Shown: piece after piece, positions 4,853 through 6,816 of the stretch
Layout: every line of letters begins with the position of its first letter
Position numbering within the stretch: position 1 is the stretch's first letter
Source of the DNA: Acidobacteriota bacterium
GTDB taxonomy: Bacteria > Acidobacteriota > Vicinamibacteria > Vicinamibacterales > CAVVIG01
Direction of reading: 5' to 3'
Assembly: GCA_016195295.1 (NCBI GenBank)
Contig: JACPZV010000352.1
Span: 1 to 6,816 of the forward strand
Length of the DNA stretch: 6,816 nt
Notes under the pieces: generated by a model
Seen by the model: the letters and a program-made list of their open reading frames with translations, nothing else
Database searches by the model: none
Told to the model about the DNA's origin: nothing
Translations under genes and position numbers: made by a program

Positions 4853-6816
4853 GTGAGCACCGTAGTTCAGGCCGACCCGGAGGTCCGTGCCGGAACGGGA
4901 TCCGCATCAGGCACGCGGGTTGCCGCCGACGGGAAATTCCTACGCGTCGCGCCTTCGCCGCGCAGTGGCGCCACGGCTTCCGCGGAACAGGCGGCCGGCG
5001 AGGATCGATTCCTCGTCAAGGGCGTGGCCTACGGCACGTTCGCGCCCGACGCCGAGGGCTACCAGTTTCCGTCGTGCCAGCAGGTCGCCGAGGACTTCCG
5101 CCAGATGGCGAGTCTCGGCATCAACACGGTCCGCACCTACACGCCGCCCCGCCGCGATCTGCTCGACGCGGCTGCGCGCGAGGGCCTCCGCGTCCTGGTC
5201 GGGCTGCCCTGGTCGCAGCACGTGGCGTTTCTCGACGATCGCCGTCTGAGGCGCGCGATCCGCCGGGAATTGATCGCGCACGTCAGCGCGCTCGGCAATC
5301 ATCCGGCGGTGCTCACGTTCGCGCTCGGCAACGAGATTCCGCCCGGTGTCGTCCGCTGGCACGGCCGCCTGAGCGTCGAGCGCTTCCTGCGCAGTTTGTA
5401 CGAGGACGCGAAAGCCGCGTCGCCCGAAAACCTCTTCACGTACGTCAACTTTCCGCCGACGGAATTCCTCGACCTCTCGTTCTTCGACATCTGCGCGTTC
5501 AACGTCTACCTGCATCGCGAGCCCGAGCTGCGAGCGTACCTCGCGCGGCTGCAGCACATCGCCGGCTACAAACCGCTGCTGCTCGCCGAAGCGGGCGCCG
5601 ACAGCCTGCGCGAAGGCGAAGACGGCCAGGCGGCGATCACGTCGATGCACGTCCGCGCGGCGTTCGAGGAGGGCGCGGCGGGCGCGATTGCCTTTGCCTG
5701 GACCGACGAGTGGTGGCGCGGAGGTCATGCCGTCGAGGACTGGAAGTTCGGACTCGTCGATCGCGCGCGGCGGCCGAAGCCGGCCGCGTGCGCCGTCGCG
5801 GCGGCGTTCGCCGACGCCCCGTACTCGCGCGCGCAGCAGGTCACGTGGCCGCGTGTGTCGGTGGTCGTGTGCGCGTACAACGCGGCGGATACGATCGCGG
5901 ACTGTTTGACGTCGCTCGAGCGGCAGACGTATCCGAATTACGAAATCATTCTGGTCAACGACGGATCGACCGATCGCACGAGCGAGATCGGCCACGGCCA
6001 CCCCCGCGTGCGCGTCCTCGACACGCCCAACGGCGGCTTGAGCGCCGCGCGCAACGTCGGCCTCGCCGAGGCCACCGGCGAGATCGTGGCGTACACCGAC
6101 GCCGACACGCGCGCCGATCGCGACTGGCTCACGTTTCTCATCCAGCCGTTCCTGACCTCGGACGTCGTCGGATCCGGCGGACCGAACGTCGTGCCCGCCG
6201 ACGATCCGCCGATCGCGCAGTGCATCGCGCGCGCGCCCGGCAGCCCGGCGCACGTGCTGCTCGACGATCGCATCGCCGAGCACGTGCCGGGCTGCAACAT
6301 GGCGTTTCGCCGCGACGCGCTGCTGGCGATCGGCGGCTTCAATCCCATCTACCTCCGCGCCGGAGACGATGTGGACGTGTGCTGGCGGCTGCAGGCGCGA
6401 AACTGGAAGATCGGATTCGCCTCGTCTGCGCTCGTGTGGCATCACCATCGATCGTCGGTCGGCGCGTACTGGCGCCAGCAAGTGGGCTACGGCGAGGGCG
6501 AGACGTGGCTGATGGCCCACCATCGCGAGAAATTCCTGGACGGCCGCATGCTGTGGCGCGGGCGCATTTACAGTCCGCTGCCGTTCGTGCGATCGCTGTG
6601 GGGCACACGCATCAACGCCGGCGTGTGGGGCACGGCGGCGTTTCCGTCCGTGTACCGCACCGACGTGCACCCGTTCGCGTTCCTGCCGCACTCCATCCGC
6701 TGGCAGGTGTTCTCATTCGTCCTCACGCTCGCCGGTCTCGCCGTCGCCGTCACCCGGCAGCACGCCTGGACGTCGTACCTCCTGGTCGCCAGCGGCCTGG
6801 TCGGGCTCGCAACGAC
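4853..6816 (+). CDS. Glycoside hydrolase (clan GH-A-like) fused to a GT2 glycosyltransferase with membrane segments, 3' end outside the window
   Basis: At least 654 residues, still open at the window edge. Residues 1-50 are Ala/Gly/Ser-rich and probably disordered. Residues about 53-325 resemble a (beta/alpha)8 glycosidase: KGVAYGTF (56-62), NTVRTYTPP (91-99), LGNE (158-161) with Glu161 as probable acid/base, LLAEAG (243-248) with Glu246 as probable nucleophile, and FAWTDEWW (281-288). Residues about 333-560 are a GT-A domain of family 2: VSVVVCAYN (335-343), NDGSTD (369-374), GGLSAARN (394-401), the DAD metal site (416-418), PGCNMAFRR (479-487) and GDDVD (504-508) before CWRL. Hydrophobic stretches at about 618-634 and 640-654 suggest membrane anchoring with the GT domain cytosolic. 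A processive polysaccharide or glycan-remodelling role is inferred; donor and acceptor are unknown. GTG 4853 is the first start codon after the in-frame stop of the previous gene. No strong RBS is seen, and GTG at codon 57 would be a late alternative. Confidence 0.87.
   Translation, partial: MSTVVQADPEVRAGTGSASGTRVAADGKFLRVAPSPRSGATASAEQAAGEDRFLVKGVAYGTFAPDAEGYQFPSCQQVAEDFRQMASLGINTVRTYTPPRRDLLDAAAREGLRVLVGLPWSQHVAFLDDRRLRRAIRRELIAHVSALGNHPAVLTFALGNEIPPGVVRWHGRLSVERFLRSLYEDAKAASPENLFTYVNFPPTEFLDLSFFDICAFNVYLHREPELRAYLARLQHIAGYKPLLLAEAGADSLREGEDGQAAITSMHVRAAFEEGAAGAIAFAWTDEWWRGGHAVEDWKFGLVDRARRPKPAACAVAAAFADAPYSRAQQVTWPRVSVVVCAYNAADTIADCLTSLERQTYPNYEIILVNDGSTDRTSEIGHGHPRVRVLDTPNGGLSAARNVGLAEATGEIVAYTDADTRADRDWLTFLIQPFLTSDVVGSGGPNVVPADDPPIAQCIARAPGSPAHVLLDDRIAEHVPGCNMAFRRDALLAIGGFNPIYLRAGDDVDVCWRLQARNWKIGFASSALVWHHHRSSVGAYWRQQVGYGEGETWLMAHHREKFLDGRMLWRGRIYSPLPFVRSLWGTRINAGVWGTAAFPSVYRTDVHPFAFLPHSIRWQVFSFVLTLAGLAVAVTRQHAWTSYLLVASGLVGLAT

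Noticed and set aside
4940..6691. A 583-codon open frame on the minus strand opposite the GH-GT2 gene
   Set aside because: Its translation is Arg/Ala/Val-rich with no recognisable domain, while the + strand frame carries clear GH and GT2 motifs. Long antisense frames are expected in GC-rich coding DNA.

Overview
The window is a high-GC bacterial chromosome segment (roughly two-thirds G+C, strong third-position GC bias, few Shine-Dalgarno sites). All seven recognisable main genes are on the + strand. The protein styles, the intergenic repeats (GGGCTGA-type heptamers and 'cacggagacacggag' palindromes) and the glycoside hydrolase/glycosyltransferase fusion suggest an environmental lineage such as Acidobacteriota (Vicinamibacteria-like). 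That placement is inference, not shown by any marker gene.

Region 1 (1-3935) is a histidine biosynthesis cluster in the order hisC, hisB, hisH, hisF, hisA. HisB (imidazoleglycerol-phosphate dehydratase) makes imidazoleacetol phosphate and HisC transaminates it to histidinol phosphate. HisH and HisF form the glutamine amidotransferase/cyclase that makes imidazoleglycerol phosphate from PRFAR, and HisA makes PRFAR from ProFAR. hisC and hisB overlap by 16 nt. hisF precedes hisA, the reverse of the common H-A-F order, and no hisI/hisE follows. HisB is the monofunctional form, so histidinol-phosphate phosphatase must be encoded elsewhere.

Region 2 (3983-4741) encodes an exported DUF4097-type beta-repeat protein with seven F-S-G-like motifs. 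Region 3 (4853 to the right edge) is a large gene cut by the window end: a clan GH-A-like (beta/alpha)8 glycosidase domain fused to a GT2 glycosyltransferase and then membrane segments. It probably acts in envelope or exopolysaccharide synthesis.

The most unusual feature is the gaps between genes. Four of them hold short repeats that abut or overlap the stop codon of the upstream gene: a heptamer array after hisB, a ~148-bp imperfect palindrome after hisH, heptamers overlapping the end of hisA, and a 9-mer array after the DUF4097 gene. The hisF-hisA gap (18 nt) has none. I see no tRNA, rRNA, CRISPR array, transposase or defence system. Apart from the repeats and the fusion protein, this is an ordinary biosynthetic region.
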